DNA of 64,000 nucleotides from Bacteroidota bacterium (GCA_023391625.1 JAEWAN010000025.1:1-64000); one strand, 5' to 3'; shown: positions 15,578 to 25,434, counted from the first letter of the stretch. The notes: a model not told the origin generated them from the sequence alone. Numbers and translations are program-made.

Positions 15578-17287
15578 ATGAAAAAACAATTATTTCTTAT
15601 TGTATCAGTAGTGCTCGCATTAGGACTAGGATTTAGTTCTTGTAGCAAAAAGATGGGTGCTCTACCCTCTGATCTAATTAAAGTTGCTCCCAATCCATTG
15701 GAAGTAAAAGGTGGAAAAATTGAAGCTAAAGTTGACGGAACATTTCCTGAAAAATACTTCAATAAAAAAGCTGTTGTTACCATTACTCCTGTATTGAAAT
15801 TCAACGGTACTGAAGTAAAAGGTGAATCAGTGTCTTACCAGGGAGAAAAAGTAACAGGAAACAACACTGTTATCAACACAAAAACAGGAGGTAAATTCTC
15901 AGTTCCTGCTTCTTTCGCTTATGTCCCTGAAATGGCAAACTCTGAATTGTACCTTGATTTCGCCGTTAAAGTTGGTGACAAAGAATCAACTATCCCTTCA
16001 GTAAAGGTGGCTGACGGTGCTATCGCAACTGCTACTTTAGCTTCTGCTGCAGCTCAGGAAATCGCTCCGGCTTTGACTCCTGATAAATTCCAACGTGTAA
16101 TCCAGGAAAGCCAGGAAGCTGACATTAAATTCCTTATCCAACAGGCAAACTTACGTAACAGCGAAACAAGATCACAAGATATTAAAGATCTTACTGCTGC
16201 TATGAAAGATGCAAGCTCTACAGAAAACAAAGAAGTTGCCAGCTTAAGCGTTAAAGGTTACGCTTCTCCTGACGGTCCGCTTGATTTGAACCAGAATCTT
16301 GCAGAAAAACGTTTGAACGTTACTTCTAACTTCATGAACAAAGAATTGAAGAAAATCAAATCTAAAGTTGAAATCGGTAAAGATTTTACTGCTGAAGACT
16401 GGGCTGGTTTTGAAAAATTGATGAATGAATCAAGCATTCAGGATAAAGATTTGATCTTACGCGTATTGTCTATGTACTCAGATCCTGAAGTTCGTGAACG
16501 TGAAATCAAAAATATCGCTTCTGCTTACACTGTAGTGGCTGAACAAATCCTTCCGGAATTGCGTCGTTCACGCATTCAGTTGATTGTTGATGTTACTGGT
16601 AAATCAGACGAAGAAATCGCTCAGTTAGCAAAAGAAAACGCTTCTGCTTTGAACGTAGAAGAACTTCTTTATGCTGCTACTTTAACTGATGCTTTAGGTG
16701 AAAAAGCTACTATCTACCAACAGGTAATCAATATCTATCCGGAAGATGTACGTGGTTATACCAACCTTGCTGTTGTTAACCTGTATGACGGTAAAATTGC
16801 TGAAGCTACTGCTTCTATGAAAAAAGCTGCAAACATTGCACCTAACTGCCCGGATGTTAATTATAACTTAGGTTTGATTGCTTTGGCTAACGGTGAATTG
16901 GATAAAGCTCAACAATATTTTGGTAAAGCTGCCGGCGCTAACGCTGATTTGAACCAGGCTTTAGGAACTCTTTACATTGCACAAGGTGACTATACTAAAG
17001 CAAAAAGTTCTTTCGGTTCAACTACTTCAAACAACGCAGCATTGTTGCAAATCCTGAACGGCGATTATAACGCAGCTCGCAGAACTTTATCTGCTGTTGC
17101 AGCTCCTAACGGAATGACTTCTTACTTAGGCGCAATCATCGGTGCTCGTACTAACGACCGTGACGCAGTTTACAACAACTTGAAAGCTGCTGTGAAAATG
17201 GATAAATCTTTAGCTGCAAAAGCTAAATCAGATATCGAATTCTCTAAATTCGCTGCTGACGAAACTTTCCAGACTATCGTAAAATAA
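15578..17287 (+). CDS. Outer-membrane-type TPR lipoprotein with OmpA-like segment
   Basis: A 569-residue lipoprotein: signal peptide with lipobox GFSSC (Cys22), then Ig-like beta-rich domains (residues 30-150), then an OmpA-like motif (VKGYASPDG followed by NLAEKR near 225-247), and TPR repeats from about 380 to 530 (VYNLYDGK-type helices and NLGLIALANGELDKAQQYF). Codon use is unusually uniform (GCT, GAA, AAA, CGT preferred) compared with neighbours, which in this phylum usually marks a highly expressed protein. It lacks a recognised enzyme domain; a structural role at the peptidoglycan or outer-membrane interface is the likely reading. Flanked by its own promoter and a strong terminator, so it is monocistronic. 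Confidence 0.8.
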   Translation: MKKQLFLIVSVVLALGLGFSSCSKKMGALPSDLIKVAPNPLEVKGGKIEAKVDGTFPEKYFNKKAVVTITPVLKFNGTEVKGESVSYQGEKVTGNNTVINTKTGGKFSVPASFAYVPEMANSELYLDFAVKVGDKESTIPSVKVADGAIATATLASAAAQEIAPALTPDKFQRVIQESQEADIKFLIQQANLRNSETRSQDIKDLTAAMKDASSTENKEVASLSVKGYASPDGPLDLNQNLAEKRLNVTSNFMNKELKKIKSKVEIGKDFTAEDWAGFEKLMNESSIQDKDLILRVLSMYSDPEVREREIKNIASAYTVVAEQILPELRRSRIQLIVDVTGKSDEEIAQLAKENASALNVEELLYAATLTDALGEKATIYQQVINIYPEDVRGYTNLAVVNLYDGKIAEATASMKKAANIAPNCPDVNYNLGLIALANGELDKAQQYFGKAAGANADLNQALGTLYIAQGDYTKAKSSFGSTTSNNAALLQILNGDYNAARRTLSAVAAPNGMTSYLGAIIGARTNDRDAVYNNLKAAVKMDKSLAAKAKSDIEFSKFAADETFQTIVK

Positions 17288-17310
17288 TAAGATTCGTTTA
17301 ATATACAATG

Positions 17311-17343
17311 AAAAACCGGTGTCTTCTGGATACCGGTTTTTTT
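17311..17343 (+). terminator. Intrinsic terminator of the TPR lipoprotein gene
   Basis: A perfect stem aaaaaccggt / accggttttt (17311-17320 and 17332-17341) with an 11-nt loop and a T run to 17343. Confidence 0.85.
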
Positions 17344-17503
17344 ATGCTTTTCTGTGCGGCAGGGAACTCTTTTCCTGCTTTCAGTGTGATGTTTGGATAT
17401 TTAACCTTAAAATTGGAATCATTCTCTTTATTAATTCGGTTTTTTTTCCGAAATTTGCAGGCTTAAATAGACTAATAAAGAACATTTTAAGAGAATAGCT
17501 AAA

Positions 17504-19111
17504 GTGAAAGAGACAAAGTACATATTCGTGACCGGTGGAGTTACTTCATCGCTGGGTAAGGGGATTATTGCTGCTTCATTGGGCAAATTGTTGCAGGCGA
17601 GAGGTTTTAAAGTAACAAACCAAAAGCTGGATCCTTATATCAATATAGATCCGGGTACGTTAAATCCTTATGAACATGGGGAGTGTTATGTTACGGTGGA
17701 CGGTCATGAGGCTGATCTTGACCTGGGACATTATGAACGCTTCCTGAATGTTGAAACTCATAAAGTAAACAACATTACTACCGGACGTATTTATCAGAAT
17801 GTGATAAATAAAGAACGCCGGGGCGATTATCTGGGTAAAACGGTTCAGATTATTCCTCACATTACCGATGAAATAAAACGTAATATCAAACAACTTGGAA
17901 CCCAGGGCGATTTTGATTTCGTTATTACTGAAATCGGAGGTACCGTAGGCGATATAGAGTCTCTTCCTTATATAGAAAGTGTGCGCCAGTTGCGTTGGGA
18001 GTTAGGACGGAACTGCCTGATTGTCCACCTGACTTATGTGCCGTATCTTGCTGCCGCTAAGGAACTGAAAACCAAACCGACTCAACATTCTGTCAAAGCA
18101 TTGCAGGAACAGGGAGTACAGCCGGACGTACTGGTGTTGCGTACGGAACATAATATTTCTACCGAAATGCGTAAGAAAGTGGCGCTTTTCTGTAATGTAG
18201 CACCGGAAGCCGTTATGCAGTCTATTGACGTACCTACTATTTACCGTGTTCCTTTGAATATGCAGAAAGAACACCTGGATGAAGTAGTATTGACTAAAAT
18301 GGGCTTTGACCTGGATAAAGTTCCTCAGGCAGACTTGACTAAATGGACTGCTTTCGTGAACAAGCTGGAAGGGGCCAAAGAAGAAGTACGCATAGGTTTG
18401 GTAGGAAAATATGTGCAATTGCCGGATGCTTATAAATCAATTATAGAAGCTTTACTTCATGCCAGCGCATACAATAACCGTAAGTTGAAACTGGAGTTGA
18501 TCCTGTCTGATAAACTGACGGATGAAAATGTGGCGGAACAGTTGGCCGGATTGGAAGGCCTTATCATAGCTCCGGGATTCGGACAGCGCGGAATGGAAGG
18601 AAAGCTGGCTGCATTGAAATATGCACGTGAAAATGATGTACCTTGTTTGGGTATCTGTCTGGGTATGCAGGCTATGTGCATAGAGTTCGCCCGTAATGTA
18701 CTGGGTTATGCTGATGCAAACAGTACGGAGATTGATTCTACAACTACCCATAATGTGGTGGATATAATGGATGAGCAGAAAAATATCCTGAATTTGGGCG
18801 GAAGCATGCGTTTGGGCGCTTATAAATGTAGCCTGAAACCAGGAAGCAAGGCTTATGAAATTTACGGTAAAGAAAACATCAGCGAACGCCACCGCCATCG
18901 TTTTGAATTTAATAACGCATACAAAGATGAGTTCGAGAAAAATGGAATGTCCTGCAGTGGGTTGAACAAAGAATCTGATTTGGTTGAAATCATAGAATAT
19001 ACTCCAAATAAATGGTATATGGGCGTTCAGTTCCATCCGGAATACAGCAGTACCGTGGTGAATCCACACCCGTTGTTCATTAATTTTGTGAAAGCGGCAA
19101 TTCAGAAATAA
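17504..19111 (+). CDS. pyrG: CTP synthase
   Basis: Makes CTP from UTP, ATP and glutamine in the cytoplasm. The 535-residue protein has the N-terminal synthase domain (TGGVTSSLGKGI, DPYINIDPGTLNP, TEIGGTVGDIES) and a C-terminal class I glutaminase domain with the nucleophile elbow CLGICLGMQ and the His-Glu pair in FHPEYSS. The start codon is GTG at 17504: no in-frame ATG lies upstream before a stop, and the protein begins in the family position (VKETKYIFVTGGV). Length is the family norm. yidC follows 81 bp later in the same direction. Confidence 0.97.
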   Translation: MKETKYIFVTGGVTSSLGKGIIAASLGKLLQARGFKVTNQKLDPYINIDPGTLNPYEHGECYVTVDGHEADLDLGHYERFLNVETHKVNNITTGRIYQNVINKERRGDYLGKTVQIIPHITDEIKRNIKQLGTQGDFDFVITEIGGTVGDIESLPYIESVRQLRWELGRNCLIVHLTYVPYLAAAKELKTKPTQHSVKALQEQGVQPDVLVLRTEHNISTEMRKKVALFCNVAPEAVMQSIDVPTIYRVPLNMQKEHLDEVVLTKMGFDLDKVPQADLTKWTAFVNKLEGAKEEVRIGLVGKYVQLPDAYKSIIEALLHASAYNNRKLKLELILSDKLTDENVAEQLAGLEGLIIAPGFGQRGMEGKLAALKYARENDVPCLGICLGMQAMCIEFARNVLGYADANSTEIDSTTTHNVVDIMDEQKNILNLGGSMRLGAYKCSLKPGSKAYEIYGKENISERHRHRFEFNNAYKDEFEKNGMSCSGLNKESDLVEIIEYTPNKWYMGVQFHPEYSSTVVNPHPLFINFVKAAIQK

Positions 19112-19192
19112 TCAGTTTTTAATCAAACAATTGTTACTAAAATAGGAAGTCGGGTAGAATTGGTTTAATATCCCGTGTTCCGATAGAAAATT

Positions 19193-21121
19193 ATGGATAA
19201 AAATACAATTATCGGATTCTTGCTTATAGCTGCAATTATTGTGGGCTTCTCTTTGTTTAACCGTCCGTCGGAAGAAGAGCTTGCCCGTCAGCGTCGTTAC
19301 AATGATTCCATTGAGTCTGTTCAGAGAATGCGTTATGAAGCAGAACGGGCTGCAAGAGAAGCAAGCGAGGCTTTGATTGCAGATCCGGCAGTTGCAATAT
19401 CTGATTCTGTTATACAGAAAAAACTTTCTGATGCTTATGGCGCATTCAGCGTGTCTGCCCAGGGAGAAGATCAGTTTTATACAGTAGAAAACGAACTTCT
19501 TCGCATTGTGCTGAGCTCAAAAGGAGGACGTCTTTATTCTGCGGAATTAAAGAATTTCCTTACTTATGATTCTTTGCCTCTGTACCTGTTTAAGGACGAT
19601 GAGAGCATCATGGATTTTACCTGGATTACGAATAACGACCGTATTGTACACTCTAAAGATTTGTATTTTACTCCTGTATCCGGTGTACAGACAAATGAAA
19701 ACGGAGACAGGAGTTTTACATTGCGGGTGAATACAACGGCTGATGCTTACATTGATTTTGTATATACATTGCCTGCCGATGATTATATGCTTCGCTTTGA
19801 TATCGTACCCCATAATATGACGGAAGTGTTGCCTCGCGGCACTACGTATATGGATATGTTCTGGGCGGCTAAAATACCTCAACAGGAGAGGGGACGTAAG
19901 TTTGAGGAACGTTACGCTATGATCCAGTATAAATTTGAAGGTGAAAACAGCGTGGAAAAAATGAGCGAAGGTAAGAATGATGATAAAAAGCTGAATCAGC
20001 AGATTAAGTGGATTGCTTTCAAAGACCAGTTTTTCAGCAGTATCCTGATAGCGGATGATGTGATATTAAACGCTAATCTCAGTAGCCGGATGGAAGGTGA
20101 AAAAAGCGGTTATCTGAAACATTATACGGCTGAGATGACAGTTCCGTTTGATGTGAAGGATGGAGCTTCCACATCTTTCCGCATGTATCTTGGTCCGAAC
20201 CACCATAAAACTCTTGCTGCTTATGATAAAGATGTGCCTAGGGATGATAAACTGCTTTTAAGAGAGATTATTCCTTTGGGCTGGGGAATCTTTGGCTGGG
20301 TGAACCGCTACTTTATTATTCCGATGTTTAACTTTTTCCGTGGCTTTATCGGAAATATGGGTATTGTCATTTTATTGATGACCCTGGTTGTTAAAATCGT
20401 GATATTCCCGATGACCTATAAGTCCTATATGTCCGGGGCGAAAATGCGGGTGCTGAAACCAGAGATTGACGAGATAAACGCACGGATTCCGGCGGATAAA
20501 CCGGCGGAACGGCAGAAAGCCACCATGGACTTGTATAGTAAAGTGGGGGTGAGCCCTATGAGCGGATGTTTACCTATGCTGCTGCAGATGCCTATATTGA
20601 TTGCGATGTTCAGTTTCTTTCCGGCGGCAATAGAGCTGCGGCAGGAAAGCTTCCTTTGGGCAAAAGACCTTTCTACTTATGACGCGATAATCAGCTGGAA
20701 CTTTGATATTCCTATTATTTCCGGATTCCTGGGAAATCACATCAGTTTATTCTGTCTGTTGATGACCATAACCACGTTGATTTCAAATAAACTGAATGCT
20801 GCTACTACGGCTGCAGCTGGTAATGACCAGATGAAGATGATGAAATGGATGATGAATTTGATGCCTGTCATGTTGTTCTTCATCTTTAATAATTATGCTT
20901 CCGGTTTGACATATTATTATTTCCTTTCTACATTGATTTCTGTTATACAGACTTATGTGATCCGTGCAACGGTGAATGAAGAAAAGTTGTTGGCAGAATT
21001 GCATGCGAAAGGAAAGTCAAAAAAGAATAATGCGAAGAAAAAGACCAGCTTCATGGAACGTTTGGAAAAAATGCAACGTGAACAACAAAAAGCAATGCAA
21101 CAGCAAAACAGACGTAAATAG
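19193..21121 (+). CDS. yidC: Membrane protein insertase YidC
   Basis: Inserts and folds inner-membrane proteins, alone or with SecYEG. The 642-residue protein has an N-terminal transmembrane anchor (IIGFLLIAAIIVGFSLF), a large periplasmic beta-sandwich domain up to about residue 360, then the conserved five-helix insertase domain (MGIVILLMTLVVKIVIFPMT, MSGCLPMLLQMPILIAMFSF). A basic Lys/Gln-rich cytoplasmic tail follows. Length is typical for Bacteroidetes YidC, which has the large periplasmic domain. It lies between pyrG and gldB in one direction. Confidence 0.97.
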   Translation: MDKNTIIGFLLIAAIIVGFSLFNRPSEEELARQRRYNDSIESVQRMRYEAERAAREASEALIADPAVAISDSVIQKKLSDAYGAFSVSAQGEDQFYTVENELLRIVLSSKGGRLYSAELKNFLTYDSLPLYLFKDDESIMDFTWITNNDRIVHSKDLYFTPVSGVQTNENGDRSFTLRVNTTADAYIDFVYTLPADDYMLRFDIVPHNMTEVLPRGTTYMDMFWAAKIPQQERGRKFEERYAMIQYKFEGENSVEKMSEGKNDDKKLNQQIKWIAFKDQFFSSILIADDVILNANLSSRMEGEKSGYLKHYTAEMTVPFDVKDGASTSFRMYLGPNHHKTLAAYDKDVPRDDKLLLREIIPLGWGIFGWVNRYFIIPMFNFFRGFIGNMGIVILLMTLVVKIVIFPMTYKSYMSGAKMRVLKPEIDEINARIPADKPAERQKATMDLYSKVGVSPMSGCLPMLLQMPILIAMFSFFPAAIELRQESFLWAKDLSTYDAIISWNFDIPIISGFLGNHISLFCLLMTITTLISNKLNAATTAAAGNDQMKMMKWMMNLMPVMLFFIFNNYASGLTYYYFLSTLISVIQTYVIRATVNEEKLLAELHAKGKSKKNNAKKKTSFMERLEKMQREQQKAMQQQNRRK

Positions 21122-21212
21122 TATTAAAAATTGTTTTGAATGATAATAATAGCGTAAAATGCAAGTTTATATCTTGTCTTTACGCTATTTGTTTAATAAA
21201 GAATATGTAAAA

Positions 21213-22226
21213 ATGAGAAGGAATTTTTTTATACTGACCGTTTTATCTTTTTTCTTACTGGTGTCGGGCGGATGCGGACGTACAAACAGGTTTCAGGTCG
21301 ATTTGAATGCAGAGCGCGTACCTGTGGAGGTACAGCGTTTTGATGAAGACTTACTGGCAGTTGATACTGCTCGGATTATGGAAGAGGTGGTGCGCCTGGC
21401 TGATAAATATCCGGATTTTTTTCCGGTGTATGTTGAAACTATTTTGGGAACTCAACCTCAGGATACGACTGAAATTGCAGAACTATTGATGGATTTTCTT
21501 ACCGATACTACATTTACCGGAGTGAACCGGAAAGTGTTGAAGGATTATAAAAATATAAGCGATATTGAGAGCTCTTTTTCAGATGCTTATACGTATATCC
21601 ATCATTACTTCCCGGACATTGATTTACCTGAAATTTATTTTTATGTTTCAGGTTTTAACTTGTCTATCATGATGAATGATAACATAGCAGGTATGGGTAC
21701 TGATTTGTATTTAGGGGCGGATTATGAACTTTATCATGATTTTACCTATGAATATATGACCCATAGCATGAACCGTGAAAATATAGTTCCGGATCTTATT
21801 TCTGCACTTTTGTTCCGGGAATTCCGTATGGATACGGATAAAGACCGTTTGATTGACCATATGCTGTACCGGGGAAAAGTAATGTATTTGGTGTCAATAT
21901 TCATTCCGGGACTGAAAGACCAATATCTGATGGGGTACACGGAAGAGCAGGCGGAGTGGTGTCACCATTATGAACGCCAGATATGGGCTTCTGTTATAGA
22001 CCAGAAACATTTGTTCTCTACAGATCATCTCCTGATTAGAAAATATTTGAATGATGCTCCGTTTACCAGTCCTGTCTCACAAGATTCTCCGGGTCGTTTA
22101 GGTACGTGGGTCGGTTACCGGATAATAGAAAGTTATATGAATCAGAATGAAAACGTCACCTTGCAGGAACTGATGGCGGAAAATGATTATCAGAAAGTAC
22201 TTGAAAACTCCGGATACCGTCCGTGA
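21213..22226 (+). CDS. gldB: Gliding-motility/T9SS-associated lipoprotein GldB
   Basis: A 337-residue lipoprotein from ATG at 21213, giving the signal MRRNFFILTVLSFFLLVSGG before the lipid-modified Cys. GldB-type features are the early VPVEVQRFDEDLLAVD, the middle YIHHYFPDIDLPEIYFY and FNLSIMM, and GMGTDLYLGADYELY. In Flavobacterium GldB is needed for gliding; in non-gliding Bacteroidales it accompanies the type IX system and is thought to act in the periplasm or on the outer-membrane face. An in-frame ATG at 21159 would add 18 residues that spoil the signal peptide, so it was rejected. Located 85-90 bp after yidC. Confidence 0.88.
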   Translation: MRRNFFILTVLSFFLLVSGGCGRTNRFQVDLNAERVPVEVQRFDEDLLAVDTARIMEEVVRLADKYPDFFPVYVETILGTQPQDTTEIAELLMDFLTDTTFTGVNRKVLKDYKNISDIESSFSDAYTYIHHYFPDIDLPEIYFYVSGFNLSIMMNDNIAGMGTDLYLGADYELYHDFTYEYMTHSMNRENIVPDLISALLFREFRMDTDKDRLIDHMLYRGKVMYLVSIFIPGLKDQYLMGYTEEQAEWCHHYERQIWASVIDQKHLFSTDHLLIRKYLNDAPFTSPVSQDSPGRLGTWVGYRIIESYMNQNENVTLQELMAENDYQKVLENSGYRP

Positions 22227-22253
22227 CGGAAGTTTTGGCGGTCAAAAAAATAA

Positions 22254-22289
22254 AAAAAGAGATATTTCACTGTGTGGAATATCTCTTTT
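22254..22289. terminator. Bidirectional terminator between gldB and the ferredoxin gene
   Basis: A stem aaaagagatatttcac paired with gtggaatatctctttt (one G:U) around a three-base loop, A-rich on the left and T-rich on the right, between convergent genes. Confidence 0.8.
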
Positions 22290-22316
22290 GCATTCTGTTG
22301 TTGATTGTATAGCGGA

Positions 22317-22484
22317 TTAAGCTGGGTGTATTGCTTCTGATGGACAAACATCAGCGCAAGTTCCACAATCGGTGCAAACATCCGGGTTGATAACATAGAT
22401 GTCGCCCTCAGAAATAGCTTCTACAGGGCATTCGCTAATACATGAACCACATGCAATACAATCTTCTGAAATTACGTAAGCCAT
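22317..22484 (-). CDS. Small 2[4Fe-4S] ferredoxin
   Basis: A 55-residue ferredoxin (MAYVISEDCIACGSCISECP at the start). It has two classical cluster motifs, CIACGSCISECP and CTDCGTCADVCP, each with the fourth Cys contributed to the other cluster. It carries low-potential electrons in the cytoplasm and is the natural partner of the pyruvate:ferredoxin oxidoreductase at the left edge, although the genes are not linked. The start at 22484 is supported by a promoter with -7 box at 22520-22527. Confidence 0.95.
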   Translation of the reverse strand: MAYVISEDCIACGSCISECPVEAISEGDIYVINPDVCTDCGTCADVCPSEAIHPA

Positions 22485-22519
22485 TGTACAAAGTATTATG
22501 TTAATATTAATTAGTCCCG

Positions 22520-22550
22520 CAAATTTAGAATATTATTCTTCGCAAACAAA
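22520..22550 (-). promoter_or_regulatory. Promoter of the ferredoxin gene
   Basis: Minus strand: -7 box TAAATTTG at 22527-22520 and a -33 TTTG at 22550-22547, 19 bp apart, the classic Bacteroidales spacing. Confidence 0.7.
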
Positions 22551-22637
22551 ACAAAATATGTTTTTTATTGATAAAAAATATATCAATCTTTATTAATACT
22601 CTGATTCTATTTGCATCGGATTGCCAATTCTTTTTTG

Positions 22638-22645
22638 TACTTTTG
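22638..22645 (+). promoter_or_regulatory. -7 box for the methyltransferase gene
   Basis: TACTTTTG, full match to TAnnTTTG, 19 bp before the ATG at 22665. A TTTG at 22610-22613 is a slightly distant -33 candidate. Confidence 0.6.
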
Positions 22646-22664
22646 GAAGCTTTATTTGTGGATT

Positions 22665-23447
22665 ATGAATAATCTGTTTCGAATACCATGTAAATACATA
22701 CATCATTCGTTTACTGCACGTCATACGGGAGGCTTCGGCATTCACTCCCCTTTCGTGTTTAACTTTACCAAGTATGTAATAGAAGAGAAGAATCCGTTTT
22801 ATGCTTTTTCTGATATAGAGCGGATAAGAAAGGAGTATACGAAAGATAACCGGAATATTCAAGTGACTGATTACGGCACGGGAACCAGTGGAATAAAGAG
22901 AGTGGGCGATATCGCCGTACGTTCTTTGAAAGAGCCTAAATATGGCCAGTTGCTTTTTAGGATAGTCAATTATTGCAAATGTAGCCATGTCCTTGAATTA
23001 GGAACTTCACTGGGCGTAACAACAGCATATATGGCTTCGCCGGACGCTCATATCCGTTGTGTGACGATGGAGGGATGTCCGGAAATAGCCAAACTGGCCG
23101 GTGAAACGTTTAGTTCTTTACATCTTGATAATATAACTCAGGTTGTAGGTAATATTGATGAAAAATTGCCGGAAGTACTGGATGGAAACGAACCTTTTGA
23201 CCTGATTTTTTTGGATGCCAATCATCGTTCGGAAGCCATTTTGAGCTATTTTGACCAGTGTGTGCAGCATGTTCACGACCATAGCGTCATAGTGGTGGAC
23301 GATATCAACTGGTCGGAAGATATGGAGCATGCCTGGAATGGCATACGTAATCATGAAAAAGTGACGGCAAGCATAGACCTCTTTCAGATGGGTATTGTGT
23401 TCTTTAACAGAGAGTTGGAGAAGAAAACTTATAAAATGCGTTTTTAA
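22665..23447 (+). CDS. Class I SAM-dependent methyltransferase
   Basis: A 260-residue O-methyltransferase-like protein of a family common in Bacteroidetes. The N-terminus has the characteristic GGFGIHSPFVFNF. Motif I of the SAM site is VLELGTSLGVTTAYMA (near residue 107), an acidic end of strand two sits in CVTMEGCPE, and DLIFLDANH plus VVVDDINW supply the later strands. The substrate is unknown. The start at 22665 was preferred over 22611 because the promoter box lies between them. It is followed 66 bp later by the adenosyltransferase gene. Confidence 0.82.
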   Translation: MNNLFRIPCKYIHHSFTARHTGGFGIHSPFVFNFTKYVIEEKNPFYAFSDIERIRKEYTKDNRNIQVTDYGTGTSGIKRVGDIAVRSLKEPKYGQLLFRIVNYCKCSHVLELGTSLGVTTAYMASPDAHIRCVTMEGCPEIAKLAGETFSSLHLDNITQVVGNIDEKLPEVLDGNEPFDLIFLDANHRSEAILSYFDQCVQHVHDHSVIVVDDINWSEDMEHAWNGIRNHEKVTASIDLFQMGIVFFNRELEKKTYKMRF

Positions 23448-23513
23448 GAGGATAATTATCTGTAAATAGAGTGAATTCTGGATAGAGGCTTGTAGAGCCC
23501 TTGTAATATAAAA

Positions 23514-24065
23514 ATGAAGATATATACGAAAACCGGAGATAAAGGGAAGACCTGTTTGGTAGGCGGAAAGCGTGTTGCGAAAAACGATCCCCGCCTGGAG
23601 GCTTATGGCACTATTGATGAATTGAATTCGTTCATAGGGCTGTTGGCAAGCCGTCTGGAATCCGATAAAAAATTACGGGAATATCTTCAGGGCATTCAGC
23701 ACAACCTGTTTCGTGTCGGCGGAATGCTGGCCGTAGATGAATCGCATTCACCTTCGGATTATGGCATTTGTCTGGAACCGGAACATATTGAATGTATAGA
23801 GAGGGAAATAGACCGTGTGAGCGAACTATTGCCGCCTCTGAAATCTTTTGTCATTCCGGGAGGTACTCCGGAGGCTGCTTTATGCCATGTTTGCCGGACA
23901 GTGGCCCGGCGGGCGGAGCGGCGTATTTGTGAAGTGGGTGATTTCTTTGAGGTTTGCCCGGAAGTGTTGATGTATGTAAACAGATTGTCTGATTACTTCT
24001 TTGTATTATCTCGTTTTTTTAACATGCAAAAAGATGGAGAAAAGTTATACCTAATAGGGGAATAA
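23514..24065 (+). CDS. Cob(I)alamin adenosyltransferase, PduO type
   Basis: Transfers the adenosyl group of ATP to cob(I)alamin to make coenzyme B12, in the cytoplasm. The 183-residue protein shows the PduO-family signposts: TKTGDKGKTCLVGG (ATP-binding, residues 4-17), the YGTIDELNSFIGL stretch, FVIPGGTPEAA, the Arg-rich CRTVARRAERR helix, and VNRLSDYFFVLSRFFN near the C-terminus. Length is typical. A B12-dependent enzyme such as methylmalonyl-CoA mutase would be the user but none lies in this window. No riboswitch was seen in the short gap in front. Confidence 0.93.
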   Translation: MKIYTKTGDKGKTCLVGGKRVAKNDPRLEAYGTIDELNSFIGLLASRLESDKKLREYLQGIQHNLFRVGGMLAVDESHSPSDYGICLEPEHIECIEREIDRVSELLPPLKSFVIPGGTPEAALCHVCRTVARRAERRICEVGDFFEVCPEVLMYVNRLSDYFFVLSRFFNMQKDGEKLYLIGE

Positions 24066-24078
24066 TAATTTTTTTTTT

Positions 24079-24086
24079 TATTTTTG
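24079..24086 (+). promoter_or_regulatory. -7 box for the DUF2795 gene
   Basis: TATTTTTG, full match to TAnnTTTG, 43 bp before the ATG at 24130. Confidence 0.55.
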
Positions 24087-24129
24087 CACGCATGAATGAA
24101 AAATTTAGTCTAAAATTAATGTTTTTGTT

Positions 24130-24351
24130 ATGTATTGGACTTTAGAATTAGCATCGAAAATAGAAGATGCACCTTGGCCTGCAACTAAAGATGAATTAAT
24201 CGATTATGCTATGCGTTCGGGAGCCCCTCTTGAAGTGATTGAAAACCTACAGGAGATTGAAGATGAAGGGGAAATATATGAGTCAATAGAAGATATTTGG
24301 CCTGATTATCCGACAAAAGAAGATTTCTTCTTTAATGAAGAAGAATATTAA
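24130..24351 (+). CDS. DUF2795 small acidic protein
   Basis: A 73-residue acidic protein (many Glu and Asp) starting MYWTLELASKIEDAPWPATK, with the DUF2795 core IDYAMRSGAPLEVIENLQEI. The domain is found in small proteins across bacteria and has no known activity. It is well conserved in Bacteroidetes, where I recall the same N-terminus. It has its own promoter box and lies just before the T9SS operon but is probably not part of it. Confidence 0.85.
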   Translation: MYWTLELASKIEDAPWPATKDELIDYAMRSGAPLEVIENLQEIEDEGEIYESIEDIWPDYPTKEDFFFNEEEY

Positions 24352-24486
24352 AAAGAAAAAAGTAACATTAAAATATAAGAAGGATACAATTTTTTTTGTA
24401 TTTTTCAGTTAATAAAACGAAGCTGTATATGATTTTTTGCCGTGAATAGAAAAGTAGATGTGTCGGTTTGTCCGTGAAAGTGCTTT

Positions 24487-25434
24487 ATGAAGAAACTTTT
24501 GTTTGTCTTTTTTTTATTGCTTTTTTGCATAAGCCGCACATTAGCTCAGTATGATTCACCAATAAGTCATTATATGTTTTTTCCTGCAGCTTACAACCCG
24601 GCTATGGTCGGTGAAAGCGGAATGATTCAGATCATCGGCATGCACCGTATAAACATGGCATCGCTGGACGGAGGGCAGGTGACAAATTTTGGCGTAAATT
24701 TGCCGTTCAAAATAAAGAAAACTTATCATGGAGGTGGATTCCGGTTTGCGAACCGTACCATGGGGTCTATGAGAAGTTATCAGAGCGCATATTTGCAATA
24801 TGCATACAGGCAGCATACGTCAATAGGAAACTTTAGTCTTGGAGTAGACTTAGGATTTGTAAATAACAAAATAGACGGAACGAAGGTAGATATCCCATCG
24901 GATAGTGAATATCATGATACCAGCGACCCGGTCATTCCTTCTTCAGAAGTATCGGGAATGGCTTTTGACATGAACATCGGGGCCCTGTATTCCTTTAAAA
25001 AAGGATATTTTGGGGTGTCTTATGCTCATTTAACGTCTCCGCTGGTTCAGGTTGACGATCGGATTACAGACAAGGTGTTCAGTACGCTTTATGTGACAGG
25101 CGGTTTTCAGTACGCTATACCTGATACCCGGCTGATTTTAAAACCGTCCACCTTGTTAATGACCGATTTCGCTGCTTATGATTGGATTATAACCGCACAC
25201 TTGGATTATAATGAAAAATTTTGGGGCGGATTGTCTTATCGTTTACTGAATTCGGTTACCTTTATGTTCGGGGCGAATATCGTGGGGGGAATTTCTGCCG
25301 GTCTGGCATATGACTTGCCGGCATCAAAACTGATCTTAGGAACTATCGGATCTTTTGAACTTGTATTGGAATTTAATTTTGAATATATAATAAACAAGCA
25401 GAATAAAAAGTATAAGAGTATAAGAATTTTATGA
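24487..25434 (+). CDS. T9SS outer-membrane protein, PorP/SprF family
   Basis: A 315-residue outer-membrane protein with a signal peptide ending near LAQ (residue 21) and the PorP/SprF start YDSPISHYMFFPAAYNPAM. The rest alternates as an outer-membrane beta-barrel of the PorV/PorP class, and YFGVSYAHLTSPLVQ is typical. PorP-type proteins form part of the type IX translocon periphery and are usually encoded immediately upstream of gldK (porK), as here with a 56-bp gap. Only a near match to the -7 box is present (TATTTTTC near 24399), so operon initiation may need an activator or start elsewhere. Confidence 0.9.
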   Translation: MKKLLFVFFLLLFCISRTLAQYDSPISHYMFFPAAYNPAMVGESGMIQIIGMHRINMASLDGGQVTNFGVNLPFKIKKTYHGGGFRFANRTMGSMRSYQSAYLQYAYRQHTSIGNFSLGVDLGFVNNKIDGTKVDIPSDSEYHDTSDPVIPSSEVSGMAFDMNIGALYSFKKGYFGVSYAHLTSPLVQVDDRITDKVFSTLYVTGGFQYAIPDTRLILKPSTLLMTDFAAYDWIITAHLDYNEKFWGGLSYRLLNSVTFMFGANIVGGISAGLAYDLPASKLILGTIGSFELVLEFNFEYIINKQNKKYKSIRIL